DNA from: Sodaliphilus sp050873765
GTDB taxonomy: Bacteria; Bacteroidota; Bacteroidia; Bacteroidales; Muribaculaceae
Assembly (NCBI GenBank): GCA_050873765.1
Contig: JBNMJK010000001.1
Location: 1 to 64,000, forward strand
DNA length: 64,000 bases
Direction of reading: 5' to 3'
The notes below the pieces were generated by a model. The model was not told the DNA's origin. It saw only the letters and a program-made list of their open reading frames with translations, and searched no databases. Positions 25,631 through 33,798 of the stretch are shown piece after piece. Within the stretch, counting starts at the first letter, position 1, and the number at the start of each line of letters is the position of its first letter. The position numbers and the translations under genes are program-made.

Positions 25631-26764
25631 TTATATGGCCTTGGTGAATGCGCGGCGGCGCTTGTGCTGCTCCTTCTCGAAGTATTGCCACTGCTTCTGC
25701 ACATTCTCGTTGGTCTCAAGTTCCACGTTGGTTTCCGCCCATTTGTAGCCACGCTTGATAAAGGCAGGAATCAGTTCGATGAAGAACAGTGAGTTCACAC
25801 CTTTGCTCTGGTATTCGGGCTTCACGGCTATCAGCAGCAAATCCACAATCTGATGCTCCCTCTTGATGGCCTTAAGCAAGTGAAACCAGCCGAAAGGCAA
25901 CATGCGTCCGCGGCTCTTGATCAAGCCCTTTGAAAGCGACGGCACCGAAATGCCCACGCCCACGAGTTGCTCCTGGGCGTCGGCCACGAGCGAGATGTGG
26001 TCGAGCGGCAAGAAAGGCAGATACTCCTTGATGTAGTGCTGCATCTGCTTCTTCGACAGGGGCGAATAGCCGAACAGACTGTCGTAGGCCTCGTTGATGA
26101 GCGAGAAAATGGCGTCACCGTATTTGTTCACCAGCTCTTTCCTGTTGGTGACTTTCACCATGTGCAGCCCGAAGCGGTGTTGCACAATGTTGCCAATCTT
26201 CACCATCTTTTCAGGAATCTCCTGAGGCACATACACCTTAAATTCCACCCAGTCCACATCTTTCTCAAACCCCAGCCGCTCAAACTGCTTCTGATAGTAA
26301 GGGTAATTGTAGATGGTGGCTTGTGTGCTCAGCTGGTCAAAGCCCTCGATAAGGCACCCCTCGGGGTCCATGTCGGTGAAGCCGAGCGGCCCAGTGAGGC
26401 GTGTCATGCCCTTGGCCTTAACCCAGTCGCGCACGGCGGCATAGAGTGCGTCCACCACCTCGTTGTCGTCGATAAAGTCCACAAAGCCGAAGCGGCCCTC
26501 AGTCTTGCCCTCGCGCTCGTTCACAAGGTTGTTGATGATGGCGGCAATGCGACCCACCGGTTTTCCGTCGCGGTAAGCCATGAAGAAGGCGCTTTCGCAG
26601 AATTCGTAGGCGGGGTTCTCTTCGGGAAGGAAAGTGGTGAGCATATCACCCACCATGTCGGGCACGTAGTATTCACTGTCTTTATATAGAATGTCGATAG
26701 GAAAATGTATAAACTTGAGCAAGTCTTTTTTTGTGGGCTCAAGTTTGCGGATTTCAACTGCCAT
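25631..26764 (-). CDS. GNAT-like acetyltransferase family protein
   Basis: A 377-residue protein conserved as a family in Bacteroidota. It reads as two GNAT-like halves: an N-terminal part (FFMAYRDGKPVGRIAAIIN, about 60-80) and a C-terminal part with VKPEYQSKGVNSLFF (acetyl-CoA pyrophosphate loop, about 319-333) and NVELETNENVQKQW near the end. The substrate is unknown. It lies directly upstream of pgi. A promoter element is at 26794-26801. Confidence 0.75.
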   Translation of the reverse strand: MAVEIRKLEPTKKDLLKFIHFPIDILYKDSEYYVPDMVGDMLTTFLPEENPAYEFCESAFFMAYRDGKPVGRIAAIINNLVNEREGKTEGRFGFVDFIDDNEVVDALYAAVRDWVKAKGMTRLTGPLGFTDMDPEGCLIEGFDQLSTQATIYNYPYYQKQFERLGFEKDVDWVEFKVYVPQEIPEKMVKIGNIVQHRFGLHMVKVTNRKELVNKYGDAIFSLINEAYDSLFGYSPLSKKQMQHYIKEYLPFLPLDHISLVADAQEQLVGVGISVPSLSKGLIKSRGRMLPFGWFHLLKAIKREHQIVDLLLIAVKPEYQSKGVNSLFFIELIPAFIKRGYKWAETNVELETNENVQKQWQYFEKEQHKRRRAFTKAI

Positions 26765-26793
26765 TATAATCGTTTTGTGTTAATAATAATGTG

Positions 26794-26801
26794 CAAAGTT
26801 A
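26794..26801 (-). promoter_or_regulatory. Predicted promoter for the GNAT-pgi unit
   Basis: The minus strand reads TAACTTTG, a full consensus match, 30 bases upstream of the start at 26764. Confidence 0.5.
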
Positions 26802-26886
26802 CAAAAAGAAATCAGAATAAGAAATTACAGATTAGATGTTAGAGATTAGAAATTAGAAATATGAATGAAATTAATTTGCACCGTTG

Positions 26887-27318
26887 CTAATGGCTGAACA
26901 CGTAGAGAATGGCCAGCAATGCCACGATGAGCACAATGAGGGGAACATACACGGTGTCGGCGAGGCGGCGCTCCAGCAGCAGGTCGAGTTCAGCAAGGTG
27001 GTGGATTTTGCCGTTCGTGCAGTCGTGCGCTATTTTCACGAGCCTCTTCGGCTGATGGGGCGATGCCTCCATAGCGTGGAGCAATAGCCGCCCAAACGCA
27101 GCCACAATCTCTTGCTCGGTGGCTTGCGTGCCTGGTGTGGGGTGAATGGATAGGGTGCGGAAGTCATCGGCAAACACCACCGACCGCTCATCAATGCAGC
27201 CCATACAGCCCCGGTCACGCGCCTCGGCTATGGCCTGGAGGGCGTGCTGCTGTAGTAGAGCCATCACGCGGGTGTTCACTGCGCGCTTGGCAATCAGTTC
27301 GTTTAACCTTATCGGCAT
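26887..27318 (-). CDS. Tail-anchored protein of unknown function
   Basis: About 143 residues with one C-terminal membrane helix (VYVPLIVLIVALLAILYVF) and almost nothing after it, so the bulk should face the cytoplasm. The soluble part has a CMGC pair of cysteines. The ATG at 27318 was chosen; a TTG at 27378 in the same frame would add 20 residues. It starts close behind the zinc-ribbon membrane protein gene (15-75 bases), so co-transcription is likely. No family recognised. Confidence 0.6.
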   Translation of the reverse strand: MPIRLNELIAKRAVNTRVMALLQQHALQAIAEARDRGCMGCIDERSVVFADDFRTLSIHPTPGTQATEQEIVAAFGRLLLHAMEASPHQPKRLVKIAHDCTNGKIHHLAELDLLLERRLADTVYVPLIVLIVALLAILYVFSH

Positions 27319-27393
27319 GGCGATAGATGAGGCATTTGCAGTAGGGGGTAGGGGAGAATCCTCAGTGCGTATTTCCAAATAAGGAAACAGAGC

Positions 27394-28713
27394 CTACTCC
27401 ACCTTTTTCATCGTTTTGGAGCCAAGATTATATTGCACCTTTCCAGCGCTGGTGCGAATGTTCACAATGCCCGCACCAGAGTCGGCAAAACCGATGTCGG
27501 TGGCAGAGCCTCCGCCAAAATGCACTTCAAAGGTGCTGTTTGCCGCCTTGCTGAAGGCATACACCTTGCCATTTTTGAGCAGGAACACGGTGTAGCCACC
27601 GCCGTTGATTTTCTTCGAGAAGTCCTCAGCGCGGAACAGCGGAGTGCTCTTGTCCACTTGCTGGGCATCCACCTTCACTTCCTCGCCATTCTCAAACATC
27701 TGCTGTTCCTCGGCCTGGCGTGCCGCTTCGGCTTGCTGCTGTGCTGCTTTCTCTGCGGCGAGGCGCTCTTGCTCTGCCTTAGCCTGTGCAAGTTCCTCCT
27801 CAGTGGGAATGTGGAGCATGCCGATGCTTCTGGCGCGCTTAATCAGTTCACCGTCAAGGATTCCGGTGGCTATAGGCAGTGAGGTGCATTTCAGAATTTG
27901 CTGTCCGTCCATGTCGAGCATCAGTGTGCCGTTGAAGTCCACTTGGCGAATCTCCTTCTGTGCGTCGATGTCGAAATACACGGTGCAAATCTTGCCCGAC
28001 TCCTGGTTCGACGGAACGCAGGCATAGGCGAAAAACATATATCGCTTGCCTTGTACCTCCACCACGGCAGGAATTTCCTCGGCGCGGAGAGCCTTCGGGT
28101 CGAATATCAGGTTGTAGCCGTCAACATATTTCTGGTTGTTCATCTTGATGTCCCACTCCTGGCCGTTGAGCGTGAGTGTGAAAATCTTGTAGAACGAATG
28201 AGCCGCGTCCGACAGATAGGTCACACCTATCAGGCGGTCCACTTCGCCCGAAGCGTTGGTCACGGGGCAGGCATAGGCTATCTGGTCGCCATCGTTCTTG
28301 AGGTTGTTCTTGATGAGGGCGTTGTTGAAAATATCGTTGTAGCGTCCGGCGTCCACATCGCTCACCTCCACATTGGCTGCCGTCGGGGCATCGGGGTGGC
28401 CAGAGAAAAAGATGGTGCGTACCACCACTAAAGCGATGAATGCGGCAATCAGTCCACTCACCACAATGGTGAGCGTCTTGCTGCTGCTTTTTTTCTTGGG
28501 CACTTGTGGGGCGGTGTAGCTACCGCCAGGCGTGTAGTCGTGATTGATTGGCGCACGGCAGGCCGGACAGAAAGCGCTGTCGGCAGGGATTGTGCTCCCG
28601 CAGTGAGGGCACACTATTTCGTTGTCGTTTGAGAGCGTGCAGCCACAGTGGTTGCAGAATTTTGAGCCTTTTGGCACCGGGTTTCCACAGTTGGGGCATC
28701 TATTATCCGCCAT
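27394..28713 (-). CDS. Zinc-ribbon membrane protein
   Basis: A 439-residue protein. It begins with two zinc ribbons (CPNCGNPVPKGSKFCNHC, residues 6-23; CPHCGSTIPADSAFCPAC, residues 35-52), then one membrane segment (about 81-105), then a large extracytoplasmic part. A Gln/Glu/Ala-rich coiled coil occupies about 310-345 (EQERLAAEKAAQQQAEAARQ). The C-terminal part (KKINGGGYTVFLLKNGKVYA) is beta-rich. The function is unknown; the ribbons may sense or bind partners on the inner face. It has its own promoter (28778-28785). Confidence 0.75.
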   Translation of the reverse strand: MADNRCPNCGNPVPKGSKFCNHCGCTLSNDNEIVCPHCGSTIPADSAFCPACRAPINHDYTPGGSYTAPQVPKKKSSSKTLTIVVSGLIAAFIALVVVRTIFFSGHPDAPTAANVEVSDVDAGRYNDIFNNALIKNNLKNDGDQIAYACPVTNASGEVDRLIGVTYLSDAAHSFYKIFTLTLNGQEWDIKMNNQKYVDGYNLIFDPKALRAEEIPAVVEVQGKRYMFFAYACVPSNQESGKICTVYFDIDAQKEIRQVDFNGTLMLDMDGQQILKCTSLPIATGILDGELIKRARSIGMLHIPTEEELAQAKAEQERLAAEKAAQQQAEAARQAEEQQMFENGEEVKVDAQQVDKSTPLFRAEDFSKKINGGGYTVFLLKNGKVYAFSKAANSTFEVHFGGGSATDIGFADSGAGIVNIRTSAGKVQYNLGSKTMKKVE

Positions 28714-28777
28714 AATATATGATGATAAAAAGTTAAGTTGTTGTTGATGTTACCTACACATAATGTATATGTTAATG

Positions 28778-28785
28778 CAAAGATA
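28778..28785 (-). promoter_or_regulatory. Predicted promoter of the zinc-ribbon protein gene
   Basis: The minus strand reads TATCTTTG, a full consensus match, 65 bases upstream of the start. Confidence 0.5.
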
Positions 28786-28943
28786 GCAAAATTTCTAAAT
28801 ATTTTTGAAGAAATTGGAAATAAGATGATAGCGGGTCAAGCAAGTGCCAAAATGGATACGCATCATAGCCAATAAGCGTAGCGCCAGCCGATGGCGGTCG
28901 ATTTATAATCAAGCTCCAAGACTCATAAAACTGTGGCATGTGG

Positions 28944-29894
28944 TCACTTGGAGCGGTTGATCACGTAGATGCCTGCGGCGGCAAGCACGGCGGCTAAGGC
29001 ATATTTCAGATAGAAAGGTTCGCCAAGGCAGGCGCAGCTGCTCACGGCGCCTATCACAGGAATCAGCGAGTTGAAGATGGCAATCTTGCCCACGGGGTTG
29101 CAGCTGAGCAGCTTGTTGTAGAGCCCGAAAGCGAGTGTGGATATGGCTATGAGCATCATCAGAATGGCTATGCCCCATGGCGTGACCACGGGCAGGGTGC
29201 CGCCTATGGCGATGCCCGGAATGGCTAACAGCGTGCCGCCTATGAGCAGACTGTAGCCTGTGCCCACAAACACATCAATGTGGCGCCCCAATTTTCGGGT
29301 CATCAGCCCAGCCACTGCCGAGCACAGGGCGTTACCGATGATCATGCCGTCGCCAAGCCAAGTGAAGCTGCCGCTGTCGGAGTTTCCTGTGTTGAGCGCC
29401 ACAATGCCTATAAAGCCCAACAGACACCCCGCCACTTTCGTGACGTTCATGCGGTCGGTGTCAGGATACACCACGCATGCTAAAATCACCAGCGTGAACA
29501 CACTTAATGAATTAAGAATGGCCGCGCGCGACCCTGCGCTGTGCGACAGCCCGATGTAGAAGCACGCATAATGAATGGTGGTGTTGAGCAGGGCAAACAC
29601 CAGGATAAACACCCAGCCGCGTCCACCGGTGTGCATGCCGAAACTGCGGTGAGCGCCCACCCTGGCCATGGCAAGGATAATCAGTCCGGAAATGGCAAAC
29701 CTCACACCTGCAAACAGCATCTTGCTGCCCGTCTGGTCGGGGGTGATGCCAAACTCCATCAGTCCGAGTTTGATGAGCGGGTATGCCCAGCCCCAGGCAA
29801 AGGCGGCGGTGAAGGCAAAAATTGCCACCCACAGCGGTCGCTGCCAAATGCTCTTGGCAGGCATGTCGGTGTTTGTGGAAGTGTGGCTGCTCAT
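28944..29894 (-). CDS. EamA/DMT-family transporter
   Basis: A 316-residue inner-membrane protein with ten predicted helices in two five-helix EamA repeats (first at about 15-145, second at about 165-312). The DMT superfamily exports or imports small metabolites; the substrate cannot be read from the sequence. Its start overlaps the stop of the upstream DMT gene by four bases (ATGA type), so translation is probably coupled. Confidence 0.85.
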   Translation of the reverse strand: MSSHTSTNTDMPAKSIWQRPLWVAIFAFTAAFAWGWAYPLIKLGLMEFGITPDQTGSKMLFAGVRFAISGLIILAMARVGAHRSFGMHTGGRGWVFILVFALLNTTIHYACFYIGLSHSAGSRAAILNSLSVFTLVILACVVYPDTDRMNVTKVAGCLLGFIGIVALNTGNSDSGSFTWLGDGMIIGNALCSAVAGLMTRKLGRHIDVFVGTGYSLLIGGTLLAIPGIAIGGTLPVVTPWGIAILMMLIAISTLAFGLYNKLLSCNPVGKIAIFNSLIPVIGAVSSCACLGEPFYLKYALAAVLAAAGIYVINRSK

Positions 29895-30280
29895 TTTGCG
29901 GTGTCGAGAAATGCGAATCCCACAGCGGCAATCAGCAGCAAAAACGCCACAAAATGATTCCAGTGCAGTTGTTCGCCCTTGAAGAAGATGGTTACAAAAA
30001 TGGTGAACACCGTGAGTGTAATCACCTCCTGTATGATTTTCAGTTGCATCAATGAAAACGGACCGCCATTTTCCACAAAGCCGATGCGGTTGGCAGGCAC
30101 CATGAAGCAGTATTCAAACAGCGCGATGCCCCACGACATCAAAATCACCACCGCCAGAGGCCAGTGTGTGGAGATGCCAGCGTTCTGGAGCTTCAGATGC
30201 CCATACCAGGCAAAGGTCATAAAAGAGTTCGACACCACTAACAGCCCCACGGTGAGCAGTGCAGATGTAATTCCAGTCAT
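29891..30280 (-). CDS. DMT-family protein (DUF486 type)
   Basis: A 129-residue protein with four membrane helices. The FAWYGHLK segment (about 23-30), ALFEYCFMVPANRIG (about 53-67) and QLKIIQEVITLTVF (about 79-92) match the DUF486/DMT family of small transporters. It is the first gene of a two-gene unit with the EamA transporter and may form a complex with it, which is inference. Confidence 0.85.
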   Translation of the reverse strand: MTGITSALLTVGLLVVSNSFMTFAWYGHLKLQNAGISTHWPLAVVILMSWGIALFEYCFMVPANRIGFVENGGPFSLMQLKIIQEVITLTVFTIFVTIFFKGEQLHWNHFVAFLLLIAAVGFAFLDTAK

Positions 30281-30312
30281 TTATAATTATGCGATGTGAA
30301 TTGGTTACGGGT

Positions 30313-30334
30313 TGTGATAAAAATGTGATAAAAA
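30313..30334. repeat. 11-bp perfect tandem repeat
   Basis: TGTGATAAAAA occurs twice in direct succession, then a partial third unit (TGCGAT), between the DMT gene start and the stop of the AAA/PD-(D/E)XK gene. Confidence 0.7.
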
Positions 30335-30355
30335 TGCGATTACACTATTTATTCT

Positions 30356-31915
30356 TTATTCTGCCACAGTCCAGTCGGTGATATTGTGCGCCTTCACATC
30401 AAAGTTGATGCCCACCTTCACCACCGGCAGCCCGCACAGCATAAAGCGCTTGGCGTATTGCTTCATGTCGATCTGCCTCATAGCGGTTGCAGCATCTTTA
30501 TTGAGCTTCAGTTCAAAGAGGTAGAGATGCGTGGCGGTGCGCAGCACCATATCCACACGGCCATGTGGTGTGTGCACCTCTACATCTACATAGTGGTTGA
30601 GAATGGAGAAAATCACATACATCATTTGCTGATAATGCCCTTCAGTGTTGGCTCCTTGGCAATAGGGCACTGTTTCGAGGAAAGTTTGAAGCATTTTCAG
30701 TGCCTCGTCTATGTTGCCCCGGCGAATAAGCGCCGACATCTTGGCTATGGTGGTGGTGCCATTCACGGTGTTGGCCCCTATATAGTTGGGCAGCAGACAT
30801 CGGTAGAGCCCCACGCGAATCTCCTTGTTGGGAATGTCGAGTGTGTAGAGCTCGGTTTCCGGGTCATAGCCTTTTATGGTGATGTAGCCGCTCTGGTAGA
30901 GCAGCGGTGTAATGGAAGTCATACATTCCGTTGGCGCGTCAAACTCCGATCTGTCGGCATCGCCACCGCCAATCTCCGATGGTGTGACATTGAATTTCTT
31001 AAGCATCTCTATGAGGTAGGTAGGAGTGCCGGAGGCGAACCAATAATAATCAAGTTGGCCCTTTGCCATGGCGCAGAGCAAGCTGTATGGGTTGAACACA
31101 TCGGGCGAATGTTTGGCAAAGTGATAGCCGTCGTAGTATTCGCGCAGCTTGTTGAGCATTTCCTCCCTGGTCAAACTCAACTTCTTAGCCAAAGCATCTA
31201 CGTCGGTTGTCATCTGCGTAGAAAGTTCGTCAATGGTTATTCCGCATATTCCGGCATATTCATCGTCCATGCTGATGTTGGTGATGTTGTTGAGCTCGCT
31301 GAATATGCTCATCTGCGAGAACTTTGTGATGCCAGTGAGGAACACGAAACGCAGATAGGGCTCGCAGTCTTTCAGCGGACTGTAGAAATTGCGCATCACA
31401 TTGCGCAATATGGGCAGAGCCTCGTCTTCATGCACCACATCGAGTAGCGGCGCGTCGTATTCATCGATGAGCACCACCGCTTGTTGGCCAGTGGCGTTGT
31501 ATATTTTCACGATTAAGTCAGACAGCCGATTGTTCAGCCCCGTCCGATGCTCTGTGATGCCGAACAGGCGCTCTTGGTTTTCAAGTTGATAACCGAGATA
31601 CCGCTCAAGATCCACTTTCTCCATGTGCTTTCCGCCAGCCATACTGAAGTGCAGCACAGGATATTCCGTCCATTCCGTTTCCAACTTTTCAATGGCAAGC
31701 CCCCTGAACAAGTGCTGCTTTCCCTCAAAGTAACTTTTGAAAGTGGACGTGAGCAGCGACTTGCCGAAACGGCGTGGGCGGCTAAGAAAGAAATACTTGC
31801 CGCTGGTGTGTGCCATGCGGTAAACATACTCCGTCTTGTCGATGTAGAGCATATTCTCTTTGATGATTCGCTCAAATGTCTGTATTCCTATCGGATAGAG
31901 TTTTGGTGCTGCCAT
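30356..31915 (-). CDS. AAA-ATPase-like protein with PD-(D/E)XK nuclease-fold C-terminus
   Basis: A 519-residue protein of a family that is abundant in Bacteroidota. The N-terminal AAA-ATPase_like domain shows YPIGIQTFERI, YIDKTEY, the P-loop SRPRRFGKSL (about 42-51) and Walker B VVLIDEYDAPLL. The C-terminal PDDEXK_9 domain shows VDMVLRTATHLYLFELKL, the D...ExK signature. The biological role is unknown. The ATG at 31915 was chosen over an upstream in-frame ATG at 32038, because a full promoter element (31943-31950) lies between them. Confidence 0.82.
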   Translation of the reverse strand: MAAPKLYPIGIQTFERIIKENMLYIDKTEYVYRMAHTSGKYFFLSRPRRFGKSLLTSTFKSYFEGKQHLFRGLAIEKLETEWTEYPVLHFSMAGGKHMEKVDLERYLGYQLENQERLFGITEHRTGLNNRLSDLIVKIYNATGQQAVVLIDEYDAPLLDVVHEDEALPILRNVMRNFYSPLKDCEPYLRFVFLTGITKFSQMSIFSELNNITNISMDDEYAGICGITIDELSTQMTTDVDALAKKLSLTREEMLNKLREYYDGYHFAKHSPDVFNPYSLLCAMAKGQLDYYWFASGTPTYLIEMLKKFNVTPSEIGGGDADRSEFDAPTECMTSITPLLYQSGYITIKGYDPETELYTLDIPNKEIRVGLYRCLLPNYIGANTVNGTTTIAKMSALIRRGNIDEALKMLQTFLETVPYCQGANTEGHYQQMMYVIFSILNHYVDVEVHTPHGRVDMVLRTATHLYLFELKLNKDAATAMRQIDMKQYAKRFMLCGLPVVKVGINFDVKAHNITDWTVAE

Positions 31916-31942
31916 ATAGAAAGATGTGAATTGGTTGGTATG

Positions 31943-31950
31943 CAAAGTTA
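31943..31950 (-). promoter_or_regulatory. Predicted promoter of the AAA/PD-(D/E)XK gene
   Basis: The minus strand reads TAACTTTG, a full consensus match, 28 bases upstream of the ATG at 31915. Confidence 0.5.
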
Positions 31951-32032
31951 CAAATATTATTTGATAGGCATTTACTATGGTGAAAAATCTTTGCGCTGCC
32001 GCTCGCTTTGAAATGAGAGAATGACAATTGTT

Positions 32033-32063
32033 TTGCATATTTCAGAAAACGTTTGTAATTTTG
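32033..32063 (+). promoter_or_regulatory. Promoter of the beta-helix protein gene
   Basis: TTG at 32033-32035, a 20-base spacer and TAATTTTG at 32056-32063, a complete Bacteroidota promoter, 42 bases upstream of the ATG. Confidence 0.6.
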
Positions 32064-32104
32064 CGGATATAATTAGTTAGATTGTTAAACGAAATTACAC
32101 GCTT

Positions 32105-33505
32105 ATGAAAAAAATTGTTACTTTTTTATGCGTAGCTGCTTTGGCGGCTTCGGCTTATGCCGATGAGTTTGTGTCGGCTGGCAACGGCACCACCTACACC
32201 CTCGACGACCTCTCCAAAATCGCCTCTTGCGGTGTGCACAAAGTGGATGGCGCATGGGTGCTCGATTCCACATTCACCATATCGGCTGGCGATGTGCTTA
32301 AATTCCAGAACAATGAGGTGGTGAAGCTCACCGATGGTCTCGTGCTCACCATCGACGGCACGCTCGACTGCGCTCCTGCCGACACCGTGCTCGTGACCCG
32401 CTATGGCGAATCGGAGCCTAAAGGCTTCCGCCTCTACGACGACAATGCGAAGGCGGTGCTGAAAAATGCGCGCTTTGAATATGTGGGTATCACCCTTGGC
32501 AGCGGCAACGGCAATATCGTGGCGCAGAACTGCACCTTCTATCAATACAACGGAAAGCTCTCGACCAATGCGTGCCTCAACTTCTCAAAGACTGGCAAAG
32601 GCAACGTGGTGGACCACTGCTCCTTCATTGAAAGCACCACTTCTGGCGTGGGCAACGGCGCCAACACTCCTGTGGGTATCAAGGTCACTAACTGCTACTT
32701 CTACCACAACAACACTGGCAACAGCAACCGTCCGCAAATCAATCTCACCTGCTACGGCACGGAAGATGTGGAAATCTCTGGCAACACCGTGATCGGCGGC
32801 CACTACAATAAGGTGGGCGGCATTGCCGTGAACAATATGCTCGGCCAGGCGTTCTCCAACAAGGTGGTCATTAAAAACAATGTGGTGAAGGAGAACCGCT
32901 ACGGTATCACCGTGACTGGATCGCTCGACGTGGATATTATCGACAACGATATTATCGACAACACCTACGAAACCAACGCTAATAATGGCGGTAGTGGCAT
33001 TAGCCTCTATGACTCTGCCGGCAAAGGCAAAATCTTTGTGAAAGGCAATTATATCGACACCAACCTCTGGGGCATCACCATCATCGGCAAGCCTGAAGTA
33101 AACGCCGGCAAGGTGGCAGACAAGACGGCTGCCGACTACAATCCTGGCGGCAACGTGTTTAAGAACAATGGCAACAACGGCGTGCTCTACGACCTCTATA
33201 ACAACGGACCTAACACCGTGTATGCTCAAGGCAATGTGTGGAATGTGGAGACTCAGGACAGCATCAGCATTGAAAAAGTGGTGTGGCACAAGGCCGACTT
33301 CGCCAATCTCGGCCAGGTGATCTTCATGCCTGCCGGCTCACAGGAGGGAACTTCTGTGACTGATGTCAAGGCAGTGGCTCCAGTAGAGGCTGTTCGCTAC
33401 TTCGACCTCATGGGCCGCGAAAGTGCAGTTCCATTTGAAGGCATCAACGTGGTGGTGGAGCGCCACACCGATGGCACCGTCACCACCTCTAAAGTGATGA
33501 AATAG
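32105..33505 (+). CDS. Secreted right-handed beta-helix protein with type IX-like tail
   Basis: A 466-residue protein with a signal peptide (1-19, ending AYA). Residues about 80-380 show the repeating V/I-x-N-N/D-x-x-x pattern of a parallel beta-helix (VEISGNTVIGG, VVIKNNVVKENRYGITVTG, VDIIDNDIIDN, GKIFVKGNYIDTNLWGI), as in NosD/pectate-lyase folds. Such proteins bind or cut polysaccharides. The end (YFDLMGRESAVP, GINVVVERHTDG) resembles the short type IX secretion sorting domain. No catalytic residues could be assigned. It has its own promoter and terminator. Confidence 0.78.
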   Translation: MKKIVTFLCVAALAASAYADEFVSAGNGTTYTLDDLSKIASCGVHKVDGAWVLDSTFTISAGDVLKFQNNEVVKLTDGLVLTIDGTLDCAPADTVLVTRYGESEPKGFRLYDDNAKAVLKNARFEYVGITLGSGNGNIVAQNCTFYQYNGKLSTNACLNFSKTGKGNVVDHCSFIESTTSGVGNGANTPVGIKVTNCYFYHNNTGNSNRPQINLTCYGTEDVEISGNTVIGGHYNKVGGIAVNNMLGQAFSNKVVIKNNVVKENRYGITVTGSLDVDIIDNDIIDNTYETNANNGGSGISLYDSAGKGKIFVKGNYIDTNLWGITIIGKPEVNAGKVADKTAADYNPGGNVFKNNGNNGVLYDLYNNGPNTVYAQGNVWNVETQDSISIEKVVWHKADFANLGQVIFMPAGSQEGTSVTDVKAVAPVEAVRYFDLMGRESAVPFEGINVVVERHTDGTVTTSKVMK

Positions 33506-33594
33506 GCAGAACGATGGCTTCGGCATATTTGCTGCACACGCCAGTGAAAATTTCATTGGTGTAGCGCAAGCCGAGTGATTGCATACAACACAGG

Positions 33595-33634
33595 GCGGAA
33601 ACCGCAATTTTGCGGTTTTCCGCTCATTTTTTTT
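33595..33634 (+). terminator. Terminator after the beta-helix gene
   Basis: GCGGAAACCGCAA at 33595-33607 pairs with TTGCGGTTTTCCGC (one bulge), followed by a run of eight T. Confidence 0.8.
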
Positions 33635-33798
33635 GTAAGAAAGTATAAAAACACTTGCGTATGTTTAAAATTTTTTAAAAATTTGCATATTGAATTGGTC
33701 TTTTTATGCAGAAAAGGCCAAAGAGATAGCTAACAAATTTTTATAAACCCTTTTTATACAAACCCTACTATTAACTTTTCAACTTATCTCATGCGAAT

